Below, piece by piece: positions 40,701-55,400 of a stretch of 64,000 nucleotides of DNA. The stretch covers positions 66,001-130,000 of the forward strand of contig JAXRKP010000168.1 in NCBI GenBank assembly GCA_037039925.1. The letters are read 5' to 3'. A program made the position numbers and the translations under genes. The notes beneath the pieces are model-generated. The model saw only the letters and a program-made list of their open reading frames with translations, did no database searches and was not told the origin of the DNA. Every line of letters starts with the position of its first letter. Positions within the stretch are counted from its first letter, which is position 1. The stretch comes from Doris montereyensis. Its lineage: Eukaryota > Mollusca > Gastropoda > Nudibranchia > Dorididae.

Positions 40701-43404
40701 AAATGATGTGCCAATGATGGACAATAAAGTCACTATTATTATCATTATTATTATTATCATTATTATTATTATTATTATATAGGTGATATTCAAATATGTT
40801 GTCCTACAAATAGATTGCAGACCAAATTTAAAAACACAATATTAACTCGACTTTACAAAAAAAGAATCCATCAATCGAAAAACACAAAACACAGCAAATC
40901 TACAAAAACTACAACAAATCATAAAAACTAACCACACAAAGCAAAGTGGCAAAAACAATAACGCATCCTTTGATTAACAAGACATGGATAAAACGCAACT
41001 TATGAAAAATTTAAGAGCCTAAACTTTGCTTCAGTTTTTGCTTTGGATTTAAGCAGTTTAGAAAACAATTAATACCTTCCTCCATCTTGATCAGATAACG
41101 ACAACAACTGACACCAAATGTTAGCAACAAGAGCAGTTTGTAATGACTTCACTTCTCTCGTAGCTGGATGACTCAGAAATCTGCTCACTTCTTGGTAGAG
41201 TGATGTCCCTTTAGTGTGGATCCTAGAAGTAAAAAATCCAAAAACAATGAGAAGGATTTGTTTCTGTTATTGCAATTTTCCCTGTCCATCGTATGTGGTG
41301 ATCTCAGGGTGAATTTGAGGAAACAGCAAGATGAAAGATTTATAACTGAAAGTGACAGGAAAAGACCTTCAGGAGTGCCCACGAACCACCCACCAATGAG
41401 AAGGAAGACATTCTACAGACAATGCTCATGGTCATAAGATCTACTATAATTCAAGTTTACCCATGTAATAAGCATCATTGATAAAATGACTGACAGCATG
41501 GCATAAATGACAAAAATTTCTGGATGTTTTTTTCTTTGTTTGTTGTCTTGATGAAAACAATTTCCAAGGCATATCAATCATTAATGAAGAATATCTTTAA
41601 AAATAAAATTCATATTCTAAAGAACTTAAGTTGTGTAGATTTTGTTTTATTGAAATTTGCCACATCCACCATTTTCAGTGATCTCGGGGCGCGCTCCACA
41701 AGTGATTTTATTTTGCTTTTGAGTTTGGATATTTGCTTTTGGTATATATATATATATGAGTAACTATCAAAATATAGTCATCCTATTTCATTGAAAAGTT
41801 TGTAGCGTCCTTGGTTGCCATAGAAACAGCTGTCATCCTGGATTTTGACCCAATTTTCTAAATCTGAACAGCCATCTTGGATTTTGACCCAATTTTCAAA
41901 ACATATCTCCTTACTTAGTAATGAATAAAATCACTCAAAACCTGTGCAGATTGTCTTTTCCATTCAATATCTAAAGAGTGACGTCAGTTTTTAAAAATAT
42001 ATTTTTGATAGTTTTTATTTAATGAATTTTTTAAAATCATATATATCGTGTATATACAATAATGGCTACATGATATAAAAAAAAAACTCTGATGTCATTC
42101 TATCAACATTGACAAGAGGAGCCTGTGTGCCAAATATAATACAAATCGGTCAGTAAATGATGGAGGAGAAAGAATTTTTATTCGTGTAAAAACTACATTT
42201 TGAGAAAAATGGAAGTACTGAAATTAAAAGAAAATTACATAAAGCAAACGCTTCTTTGTAGCAGCCCCTTACTCTTTCAACAGTCTTTGGCATTGTTACT
42301 AATGTAAAGTGGATTGTAAATCTAGGTTTAAATCTGCACTGTTGTCAAAACAGACATCAAAATGACCAGTTTTTTGTTTTCTCCTCTGTTCCTATACTTA
42401 TGCGTGTGTTTACATGCACATCAACGCAACGCCTCTTACGTCACTCAGCACTGGGCCAAATCAACGTGTGGTGTTGGCGAAAGCAAAGGAAAACTGGTGT
42501 TGCCACATTTGGTGATTAGCCACCAATACACAGGTATTTACTGCCATCTTTTCAGTCAGTGTTAGGGTAATTGAAGTGAAAATTTTGACTGTTTTTACCT
42601 ACCCTCGCCTACACAAAATTTTGTAACAAAATAATTATACGTTATATGGACATTTTTCTGCCATAAACTTGTAGATAAATGATCGTACTACCTGAATATG
42701 CAAAGAACAGAAAATCAACATTTTGGTCCCAAACCTCGGCAATCCAGGTGCGCCCCCCCCTAAAACATACTTGATTTTAAAAAAGTAAATATTACATTCA
42801 ATTGTATCATAATCAAACAGTCTATCAATAAAAGCAACTGGTACAATATCAAACATTAATAAAATGATCGAGACATAAAGTTAAAAAGTATTTCACAGTC
42901 AAACCAAAACGCAATAGTCACACAATAAAGCTTTCTTTATACAGAATGAAGCTAATGTTGAATAATAAAGCATATGGATGACAACAGTAATATTTTCTTT
43001 ACCCTTCTGAATTTTCCTTGCTCTGATGGGACATGACCTGCACTATGATATCGGCACACTTGTCAATTGCATGAGAGTTCAAATATTGTCCAACCAGGGG
43101 AATACACTTGCGAACTGTATAAACTGGTGAACTAGTTCTTGACTAAGATTCTTGTCTTCTTTCTAAAATATAAAGAAACCCACAGTAATCACATCATAAT
43201 GAGATCAAAAGCACCATGGTAAAAGAAACATTGACAGCATTACTAACTCATTTTGCTCTTTCTGATGAAAACATGAACCCCTTGAAACTGAGTCACCGTC
43301 ATATTGGCGTCATTTCCAAAAATCTGTGCCACTGAATCCCAATATTTCGACCTTGATTTACCTTTTTGACCTAAGCCCATCAATACTAAAAATAGCGTGT
43401 GTGT

Positions 43405-43435
<31 letters not shown>

Positions 43436-46400
43436 GGGTTTCGGACAACACAGACTAGGGCAAGTTTAAAAAAAAAAATAGACATACCAATGCTATTTTC
43501 TAATTGATTTACTCAACCCAGAGGCCATGGGTTCAAGCCCAGACGGTTGAAACATTTTCTTGAGTTTCTCCAAGTAAAATCTACCCATCCCTGATCCAGG
43601 TAGATGGATCAATACCTAGTCCTATCGGAGGTTCTGTATGCAGATCACAACATTCTATGTATGTTAAAAGATCCAGTGGCTGTTTACAGGGCAGTCTGGG
43701 CAAAATCAAAATCCTTTTGAAACCACTGTGATCACCTTAGTTGTGGACGTGGGTAAAATCAAATCAAATCAAACGAATTCACAGAAAGACAAATGCCTTG
43801 GTTTAACTATCAGTCCTTTTTCCTTGTAATCAAAATCCTTGACCACCAGTAATACTTTAGAAACAATCAATTTATTATCCTCCATTTCCACAGCTACTTT
43901 AGACACTCACATCTTGATCCCACTGCATAAACAATATATCCTCAGTCAGGCAAGGAAACTCTAGTAATTCTAGAACAGTGCTACTGGCGTCAGAAATACT
44001 TGAAAAATCTGCATCATTCTCAGCTTTGGTGATATTACGCCGCTGTAGTTTTAGTCTCACTCTAGATGGGAGATCTGTTTTCTGTGATGAAAGAAAGAAA
44101 ACCATGCTACAAAGTCAGGCATTAAAAAAAAAGCAAAAAAGAAAATGCCCACATAGAAAATACTATGACAAAAAAAACATGGTAATTCCATGGTTAAAAT
44201 TTTCACAAATATTCAAAGTTTACAATCTCGAACAATTCATTATTTTATTTTTTAATAAAATAAAAGGAATGAGCAAAATTTAAGAAATGCTATAAATCTT
44301 GCAAAAAAATTTTAAAACCCAACCAAGCCAGCAACCCATTCCAAATCAAATACATGACACAGTGTCAACAAAATACGGAGATTTAACGCATAAGAAAACC
44401 ATCAAAATAAATTAGCAAATCATGCTAATGTCCTTTGATTTGATGCCATGGCCAAAATAGTTACAGAAGGTTTTACCTGATATAACTTTTGCAAGCCTTT
44501 GGAATCTGCGTCACCTTTTTCCCCTTCTTCCTCTACAGGCAGCTCTCTCCATCTTGGATAAAACAGCATTTGGCTGTGGCCCAAACATTCAGCAATTCCT
44601 TGAAATGTGCCATCTGCCTTATCTGATATCAAATAGAGTAAATATACTCGTTAAAGCAACATATGTCTTGGAAAATAACTTTGGTGCCATGCTCAATTAG
44701 TTGAATTAGTGCAAAGGTGATAAAATGACTAGAACTTAAAGCATTCTTTTCTATCAGCTCTACGGCCAACTTCATAATCAGCAAAATGGCGATAAATGGC
44801 ATAATTAATATGTTGTAAAAGAATAATACAATGAATGAATGTAAGACTTTACTGATATAAACATAGCAAGTTACTCAAATTATGACATAAATTACATTTA
44901 TTAAGCATCTTGTAAAAATCCAAAAGAAAAAAACTAAAATTGCTAAAATTAAATTTAGATATACATTTTTTAAAATGTATGTTCAAATTTTAAAACATCT
45001 TTCCCCTCACATTTTTTATCTTAGACAGTGGGAAGCAGCAGATTTTGTTCCATCTGATTCATCAAATGCTCCACCCGATGACCTGAAATGCCCATACTAC
45101 GCTGGCCAAATATTTTGGCGTGATTCAAGAGCCTAGTCAGGAGGATCAGAACAACGGACAATTTTCTAGACTGCTCTGAATCTGTGGAGTACATTAATTA
45201 TTAAACTCCATGTGAACTGTTATGTTAAAATTCAAATATAAGAAATAACTATACACAGTAATGCTTCTACATGTTTACTCAGACAAAAAATGTAGAAGCT
45301 CAAATGAACACTTGACTTTGGGATTTTATGCAACAAAAGTCTATATGAGAGAAAAATTAAAAATATTGTGCAGTTAAACGTAAGATTAATCATAATCATT
45401 GTGTGCAGAATTTAAAAGATCGATTAAAAGGAGTTTTCAATTTTCTATATACATGTACATACAAATATTATATCATGCTAACAGTATCCCTCCCTGCCAA
45501 CAGTCGTCTACCCCTTCTGAAAGATGAGAAAACAATGCTGACTGTCGATTCATTCAGTCAATACGATTTTTAAAAAGACCATATAATAGTAAAACAATCT
45601 ATCAAAGACTTGATAACAAACAGAAAATTACTTTAAAATTCACTACAACAAATGGAATAGCACACTTAAGAACACTCGATTCCAACCCAACACTCTCTTC
45701 TATAGCCTTTAGCTAAGCCGCTCAACTAACAAAAGATGCGGGAAGCCATCTTTGCTTGATCCCAACATCCCTTTCTTCAATAATACATTTGTGTGTTGCA
45801 CAGGGAAGACATTCGCCCAGAGCCAAACCTTGGCTCATGACTGCAAAAGGTGGAGAGAAGGAAAATGCGACAATCCACTGCGCTTAGCACTCCTACGACC
45901 CTGGAGGGTTACAGGATGTGTGAGACTTGAGAAATTCCAATCATCTTTACCTGTATCCAGGTCCTGGCTACAGGAAAAGCAACCTGAGGCACACTGGAAG
46001 GAATTTCTCCCATATGGCTGTCAGGCTCACCAACGGAACCTCATTGAACATCACACTGAGCCTATGGACAAATAAAAAAGAAGTTTTTAAATTGGGTGAA
46101 TCTAAGGACAGTTGCTTGCTATTAAAGCAATGTTCTATGATTTTCTCATGCCGGTCAAGTGTGTAGACTTGGCTCATTTTGTTATCTGTCAAAGGATTTT
46201 ACCCTTTGATGTTTAGCTGTCGTTCTTGTTGAATTCTTTCATGCACAGCTTGTGATTTGATGAAAGATTGATGGAAATGACTGTAAACCAATTATCAGAA
46301 TGAGTGAGAATCCTTTATTTGTCTCTGAACAGAGAAATTTAGAACAGCAGTAGTTACACAACAACATAATATACAAATAATTCTTTTAAGAGAGAAACCC

Positions 46401-49400
46401 CCCTCCCCCCAACAAAAGCCAACAACAACAAACTAAACCCCAGTAGAAATTGTACAAATTTATGAAATTCAAACAATACAAGTTTTATACAGGTGTACAA
46501 CTCAGGGATGAAAATTTCATAGCACAACACTGAGCATTGCTTTTAATTTAGCAAATTTAAATCTATCAAACTAGCTGTCTATCCATTAGTTTATATTCAT
46601 CTATCTATTTTGATGGTTCATGTTTTTGTTTGAATAAACAACAATTATCTTATAAGATTACATTTATGCACATAACAGAGACAGTTAAAGTCAAACAAAA
46701 TCATATCAAATATGCAGTTATAATCACTTTGACTAATGGCCCACATGTGTTACACTGAAAGGCATTTAAGCTTACTTCAAAACATATGATGGCTTTGATA
46801 ATTTACTACTAAAATGAACCAACCAGTGCTTTCACTCACTTTTGGTGGAAATCTCTCAAGGTGCAAATGCGAGAAATGTCTGATACTTTGAGGTCCAAGG
46901 CTGAAATGAGGGCTGTGATCAAATCTTGAGTTCTTCTCAGCTTTAGGTACAAGCCCAGCAAGTCAGACAGGAAACTGTCCTGGGCTTTTGTAACATTCTG
47001 CCATCACCTGATAAAACCAAACCAAAAGTCTCTAGCATAACATAAGTATCGTTTGCTGCGTTCTAACAATTTGTCACATCATTTTAATCAATATCTATGC
47101 TTAAACAGATACACCACAATATCTATTTTTGTTCAAAATTGTTCATATACAGTGAAGTATTATTTATCACGGCCATTAACAAATAAAAGTAAAAACAGTC
47201 CCTGCTTTCCTTTTCATAGCTGCCAACCTTTTCAAATCTAAAAATAGACTTTGACAGTGAAAACTACATCTAATTTGCATGGTCAGTAATATTCCCGAAA
47301 ACATTGATAATTTAACCCTTTACGGAAAATTAAAAAAATCTGGTCAAGTCTAACAGCGGTAATTTTGCCCACTTAGAATGGTGTCCGTATCTCTGAGGCT
47401 CTGCCATTAACGGAAGATTTTTTTGTTAAATGTAATTACGCCTACTTCTCAAGTTAAATATAGACACAGACACAGCAAAAAAAAGTATACTAAATAGGTT
47501 TTTTACGTACAGATGGGCAGCTGGCAGCAATGCCTTTTAAACAGTGAAATCCTACTAGAGTTACTACAATGTAGACAATTAGGTATTGTCTAGTTACCTA
47601 CACAGTATGACTCATAAATAAAATCATACCATTTTTATTGACATTTTAAAATTTGCATTGCATTAAAATGTACCCCATCCACTAAAAGGGGTGATCTCAG
47701 GGTGAGTTAAAGAGGAAAAAACAAGATGAATGTGTGTGAAAGTAGGTAAAAAAAAGAAGTAGGACTTAGTAGCAGGACTTGCCAAATGCCCAAGACATTC
47801 AAAGACGATTTGCTGAAAATCAGGAAAACGACAAAACAGTGAGTCTTTGGGGAAATTTTGAAAAATTATCTTGCAAACTTTTCTCATAAGACATGGGCCA
47901 AATCGGTGAACAGGAAGTAAGTTAACCCAAGAAAAGCGCAGCTTTGCCCCCGATCGCTTCCCAGCAGAGAGGCTCTGTCATGGAACGACTGGATATATGA
48001 CCATGTGATTGACACCCCTTTTTCTAACTAAAGAGCTGTACAGCTAGCATTATGTCTTTGTCAAGGCAGTAGCGGGAAGGTTACGTATTTATTGGTCATG
48101 TTCTGTAATAACCCCACGGAGCACGCATCTTGTAGCCCTGACTGTCTTCACCCAGGCAACCCTACCCTGTCATTGAACATAAAGCAAAGGTAAGACTGGC
48201 TCTGACCGGATGATTGACATCTGGTCCTACAGTCACAAGCCCAGCACTGTGTAGTGCAGGGTATTTTGTAGTCATGGCATTTGCAGGAAAAGTTACGCGT
48301 TTATCGTTATAGTATAATAAAAGCCAATTTTTGATAGATGACAAGGTAAATTAGTCTGACGTATATTGTTTTTTTCATGGCAACCTGATGAGTCAGAAAA
48401 AAACGACATATTTCCACTCAGTACACCATGCCCATTACACCTATACATAAGTTAAATTGATAGGAACAAACAGGAACTTGTTCACTCCAGGAACCCCCCC
48501 CCCCTTAATATAAAAGTAAAGTAAGTTCTTAACTCAGACTTGAGTGTAGGATAATCAGGAGCAGAGTCTTGATTTTTCTAGGCATACAGCATAATGTTGT
48601 AGGTTGCCATTGTTATCCCCGCCCTTTCATTTTCACAAAGCCTGAATACACCTAGCTACCCATTTCGCTATTGGGCCGACATGAGGGCCCGAAAATTTGT
48701 CCTGACAGAGAATCAAACTCAGACCTCATGCGTGGTAATATCAGACGCTCTACCATCTGACTAAATGGAGGTTGAGAAAAATCACCTGTTGGGAATCCGT
48801 CAGGCCATGTTGAAGAATGGACACTAAGTATTTCTCTACCACCAAAGGACTCAGGCTTAGAAGGGATGTCATGTAGTCAAACCAGCTCGAATCTCTGGTG
48901 AAAGAATTAACAAAGATGATTTTAGTTTTAAAAAATAACCTAACATTGAAGAAGAAAAAAGGACATCTTAATATCGATACATAAACTTTCCTAAAGCGAA
49001 ATTCATTATGAGACAAAGATGGATACAATTACTGTCAACTGAAGTATGAAAATTTCAATTAAAGAAATTAATAAGTTTTTATGGGAAAATATAAAGACAA
49101 AGAATTGCTTATGTACTTGCACATCAACTCTCTCATCTTATCTTTCACAGAACCCAGATCATGATTATTTCATTTCTCTCTTTATCTCCCTCCTTTTAAA
49201 AATCATAAAGTTCATGAAAAGATAAAAACTTCTCATATTATTCAAAGGTCAAACAGTTTCTACAATAACATTAAAACAAGATATGAGAAATAAAACCCCA
49301 TAAGCAAAACAGAAAGAAATAAAACCCTCAACCAAATAGAAAAAATCTGCATTAAAAAAACTCATCAACAAACAATTTCAACTCTCAACCTTTTCTGAAG

Positions 49401-52400
49401 AAGGACAACTTCTGTCAGCAGACAAAACCATTTGGTGACATCATTCTGATCGCTGTTGGCAGAGATGAGATCGCAGTGTCTACAAATCTGGCAACACCCG
49501 GCTATGCACATAATCCACTCTTCATCGGTAAGATAGGATGGCAGGTTTGTGTCGGCTAGATCGAGACCCAACGTGCTCATGAGGATGTGCTTGAGCATAT
49601 GGAAACAAGACCTTGGGTCCTGCCTGAAGCAAATGCAATAAGTAAATTAGTATAAGACATATGTAAATCTACCACAATGCTTATTTTGAAAAAAAACCTC
49701 TCACATTGCTTCAGTCTACATAATGGCACATGGCAACAAGTGTATTGGCAGGTTTAAAACTTAACATGGATACACTACAGTTAATATTTGGCAGTGGTGG
49801 CCTAGTGGTTAGGTTGCCAGACTTGGGATCATGAAGTTTTCAGGTTCCACATCCTGGCAATGCTAGGTCTGACGTTGTGTTTCTTGGGGAAGGCATTTGC
49901 CCCACTCGACCCAGGCACAAATGGGTACTAGCACTAGCTTGGGAGTAAAAACCTGCAACAGACTAGTATCCTTTCTAGGAGGTGATTAATATCATCAGTT
50001 CTGCTCCGCTATAAAAACCGGGATAAATTCTGGCTATATGGGCCATAATGGTCTTGAAGGAACATTTACAGTTAATTTGATTTCAGTTCAAAATGAAAGA
50101 CAGCTTGCTACACACAAAAACCATGAAGGCAGTGAAATCATTTGAGCAATCCAAGACTTTCTTTCTTTCTTTATCAGCTCCCATTCTATCTTCCGGTGTA
50201 TGGGTGGCAATCCAAGACACGTTATATTAATATATCAACATTGTTCTTTTGCTCTATCAATTTTAATACATTGCAACAGAATGAGATAAAGAGAAGTCAA
50301 ACACTTGACTTTCAACCAACACTTTATTAATTATATGAACCAGACTGATTTAAATCATCTATTTCGTTGAAAGCCATAAATAATCAATATACACTCAAGC
50401 CTCGATATACTGCCTCTCGTTAAACCATCAGTCTCGCTTAACGCCAGTTTTTCACATTTGCATGGATTAGACAGTATACAAAAACAATGAAATTGCTCCT
50501 TACCCCACCATCCGCCAATGATTTGGCGTTAAATTCCTTTAAACTATTGTAAAATATGATTTTTTATACCACCAATGCGCATTACCATCGCCTTCCTCAA
50601 AGGGATGCAAGCGGGTAGAATCTAGCTTGGCTGGGTCAAATTGTAATGTAGTCAAACACACATAAAAAAGATCAGCGCTCAGTAATTCTATACTTACGCA
50701 TTAATTTGGACAAATCTCTGGAGAAATGCCAAAACTGAAAAAGCGGTAGAAGGGATGTTGCCACATATGAAGTTCTCTGAGATGGAGACAAAATTGCCTA
50801 CAGTTGTAATTAAAGCAACAACAAAAAGAACTGGACTCTTATAGATGTTAAAATAAGAAAAATCTTTATCTATCTCTTCTCTCTGTGGGACAAATATCCT
50901 TTACTTTGTAAAGACTAAGAGAGGTTTCTTAGTGCATGTCATGCAAGCAAGCCACTTTCTCTCGGTATAGCTGTCATGAAAAATTTCAGTTCTATGCAGT
51001 ACTTAACATTTTATATATTGTTTAAAATATGCTATAAAAAGCTTTCAGCAGATCCGGTGGAAGATACAGTTTGGTGTTGTTCCTCTACAAACCTGGTGCT
51101 TTCCAAACTGAAAACAGCAGAGCTGATATGAAATTAGGTGGTTTGCTCCAGTTTTGTGTTTGTTCCTCTCCATGTTTCATCGTCAAAATGCAATATAGGA
51201 ATCTTGTGTGATCTCTGAACGATTTAGAATGTTTTGTTGAAAAACATATTATCAACAAAAAATTAAGAAAACCTAAAACAGCAAGATCAAATCATGGTCT
51301 GACTTCCAACATACACAAATTATATATGAAATTGAAGGTAATGAAACTCAAAAATGTGTTTGAGATGATTTGGGGTATTGGAAAAGAAAATGTAATAAAA
51401 TGAAAATTCAAATTCAGACAGGCATAATCCCATGTCCAAAGAAAGTGCCCAAAAACCTAAATGTCCTCTCCATCTGAAACATGTTATTGTAGATCTAGAT
51501 TGTAAATTAAAAATCAGCTGATAAAAAATGTTGAAATACTAGAAACTCAATTAAAAATTTTTTGTAGCTTATTTTGACTATGGTCCTCCAACCCAGTGTC
51601 ACGAAAGCCACAACGAGGTACTTACATCCTTCATCACTTCCTTTCTTAGGTTCTTCAATGTTGATGCCAGACACACACCAGATGAACAAGACGATTGACA
51701 TCTACGTTTTGCTTTCAGTGCAGAAGATTCCAGAGCAGTAAGCGTCCACCACATAGGAACTGGAACATCTTGACCAGAAGGCACCGCCATAACCGATGCG
51801 AACTAGCCTAGAGGCATGCTTTCCAATGGTGACCGATAAAAGATGTCTGGGTGATATGATGATGATGGTCTGGATTAAAACCTTGATGTGATAATTAGGT
51901 CTTAGTGTTTGATGCAAAGGCTAACCCCAGTGCTGTGATCAATGATAAAATTTCAAATCGTTGCCGAGTCATCAGAAGAGGAATAACATTATCTAGAAAT
52001 GTACACTGCTTTGTTCCGTTCTCGATGGGGAGTGTTTCATTTTCTTTTACATCCTCCTTCCTAATTCAGAGTCTGATCTTTGTTCTAGGAAAATTCATCC
52101 GTGTTCCCAAAGGTACCTGAGCAATAAACTTTCTTTAATAATTTCTTTTTATTCATGATCTAGACGTTGAGGACCCCTCTTCTCACTATCACTCGATGCC
52201 TGATAGTCATCACAACCCATCATCTGACTTACGCAAATCCTCATCCATTTCTATCATTTGAAGTGCCTTTCAGTGCACAGAAGAGGGTGGAATCCATCGT
52301 TTTGTTGAAATTCAACAAAAATCCACTAAAAGTCAGAAAAGATCAAATCGCTGTCTGACCCGGAAGTAGTTATAGGTCAATTCTATAATAAAATATGGAT

Positions 52401-55400
52401 AAGGATTGGAAAAGAAAGTAGATTTATCGACCACTGTATTGTGGGACATGTGTTAATAATTATTCAGACTGCATCTTTCCCTCAAGGATTTACCACTTTT
52501 TGGAATGTGCAGACTGCCATTCCATGAAATCAGTTAAGTAGTTTTTACTTAAATCTGCCGTCAACAGAATTTACAACTGAACAAACAAAACACTGATGAA
52601 AACATGACCTCCTTGCCAGAGGTGAAAGTCCAGGATAATTTTGCATGAAAGAACTTGGATTCAAACACCGGACTTGTGGTGATGTTAGGCGAATTAAGAG
52701 GAAATAACAAGATGAAAGATAAGTGAAAGTGGGAAACAAAAGAAGAAGTAGGACCTACCAGCAGCACCCGCCAACTACCAACCAAACTCTGGACCTCCAG
52801 TTAGCCGGCAAACACTATAATGAGCTAAGCGCAGATCAATTTCTTTTTTTAAAATACAAAAGTTGTCAAAAAATGTTCCAGATTATCTGTGAAGTGGCTT
52901 TTTGTTTCTTTCATTAAAATTGACCCCATCCACCATATGCAGCCATCATAAGGTGAATTTAGAGGAAGCAGCAAGACTTGAAGATGAAAGACATATGAAA
53001 AATGGAAAGGAAAGAAGTAGGACCTACCAGTAGACCCACCAAATACCCACCAAAATGTGGAAATACTTACACATGCAATAAATATGACAAGAGGAAACAC
53101 TCCAGTTCAGGTGAGAAATATTTTTGTTGACATTTCAAGGCATGGGCCAGCAACTTTTCATTGGTTGATGTAAACACCTAGAAGGAAGACACAAAGATCA
53201 GAAAACTGCAAACGTGTTTAGGAAAACACACATAAATAAACCAACAATAGAAGTCTATAAAACAAATACCATATACAATTTGGTTTTTTCTTCTTTTAAT
53301 TATCCTTTTCCTGTTTAAGTTTGAAAAACAAAGTTCTGGAGATAAATCTAGGGACAGGGAAAGACAAGGAAAATAAATACAGGACATCTCTCAGAAAAAT
53401 CTGCTTTAAATTTTTCATGAGAATAATACACAGAGCTATGTTTCATGAAACAGGAAATGAAAGAGATCATAAGAAGGTCATTGTTTTAAAAAAGTTTGAT
53501 TTGAATTTTCCACATGCACCATAAGTGAACTCAGGATGAATTAAGAGAAAACCGGAAGATGTAAGATCCATGAAAGAATGAAAGGAAAGAATAAGGACCT
53601 CCCACCGGAGGCGCCCACCAACCATTCATTCATAAGATTGAGAGACACCTGAAGCATGCTAGCAATCCCATGTTTGGGTTTTAATTTTAATTCCCATGTT
53701 CTCACAATATCCCCATATTCTTACAATATCCCCATGTTCTTACAATACCCCCATGTTCATTCAATATCCCCAAGTTTTTACAATCTCAGTGATCCTACAA
53801 TCCACATATTCTTACAATATCCCAATATTCGTACAATATCCCCATGTTCTCACAGTATCCCCATATTCTTACAATATTCCTATGCTCTTACATTGTTCAG
53901 ACAGTGAATTTCAAAACACGTACCTGAATCTGATTTGGGTGCCTTAATTGATTCTTGGTGACAATTTCTACTGTTAATTTTAGCAGAGACGAGGCACAGC
54001 ATTGCTTTAGCTGACTGGGAGATAAAGCCAAGTGAAGCTGACAAACAGCTGACAGCAACTGACACTGAAATAAAAACAAATCACGGCAGATGATGTTCCG
54101 TCTTTCTTGTTACTTGTTTCTGTGAGATGATTAGCAATGTGCTTTTATTAAAAGGATATATTATATTCAGGTTGATTGCCATTGGTGGCAATGGTAGGTA
54201 TGTCAATGAAATTGACTGTGATGTTTATGATAATGGGAAACTTGTGTCTATTTAAGTTGGGGTTTTTTCAAACAGAAAAGCAAGGTGTGTTTGTGTGTGT
54301 GGATGTATGCGTATGTGTCTTGAATGTATGCGTGTGTGTAGAACTGAAAATTTACATTTTTGAATAAGATGACCTTACAGTTGTCTTTATTTAAAATAAA
54401 AAATTTCAGTCGACTCCTTTCATGAATATAAATTTAAGCCCCTGGCAGAAGGACAAAAGAAGTTAAGATACCTGATTTTCAAAATGAGATGAGGTAATGG
54501 AGGGAATTTCTAAAAGATGTTGAGCTGTTGAAATAACACTGGATAGAAGGTCAAAGTTGAACGCTGAACTAATTTTTGACTTCACTGGTAGCAAAACAGC
54601 TTCAGTAATGACCTTGAAAATCAAACATTCAAACACAATATGAGTTTTGACATAAAATGAGTATGTATGTAAAGTAATTAAAATCTTTTTTCTTCGTCTA
54701 TCCACATTGTTGTACAGCTCATAAGGGGAATACGGGTTCTGAAAATAGTTTTTTTACTTTTGATGTTTTTCGGCTAAATTGTAAATATGTAAATCAGTGT
54801 ATTGAAACATGAAGTTATATGGTGTTGTTAACGGTTGCCATGAAAAAACAGCCACCATCTTGAATATTTACGCTTTTTTTAAACACATCTCACATCGCTA
54901 TTTAGAAAAACGTAATGACCAAATCACTCTTAACTTTACACACAAGTTATTCAAGATAATGACTATAAAATTTCAAAACAAAATTCGAGCTTTTAATTAT
55001 ACACAGTAGTGACCGCCTAAATGCCTGATTCTTGGGAAACAGACAAAACGGGCATTTAGGCGAAAGTAGGTCAGGGGCAACAATTTGAGGGTAGGCCTAT
55101 TTCTGTGACGTTGGGTTTCCCTAGTGACTTGCCAATTTCGTCCAGGATTTGAAGCTTCTTTTTGAAAATCATTTCCTGGTTTATTCATTTTTTTTTTCAA
55201 GATGTAGATTTGTATGTAGCTGTGCAAAATTCAAGTTGTTACTATGGAGGCTAAAAGAAAAAGGACCTGATCCAATGCTTCCTCATTAACTAGCATAACC
55301 CACACTATAATCACGTAACTTATTTAATCACGAGGCCTATGACTTAAGTAAGTATACAAATTTGGATGAGAAAAACTGGATAAAGAAAAGCCTCATCCAA

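Noticed and set aside
43003..43162. Frameshift in URB2 exon 17
   Set aside because: Using the acceptor TCTTAG at 43143 keeps a single open frame consistent with exon 16.
45752..46075. Plus-strand 107-codon ORF
   Set aside because: It overlaps URB2 exon 13 on the opposite strand and has no recognisable motif.
46840..47007. Frameshift in URB2 exon 12
   Set aside because: Disappears when the acceptor ten bases further in (GATGGCAG) is used. Phase and homology then fit.
49789..50072. Functional tRNA gene
   Set aside because: A- and B-box likenesses are present but no complete cloverleaf pairs. The same head recurs in several diverged repeats, so it is a SINE.
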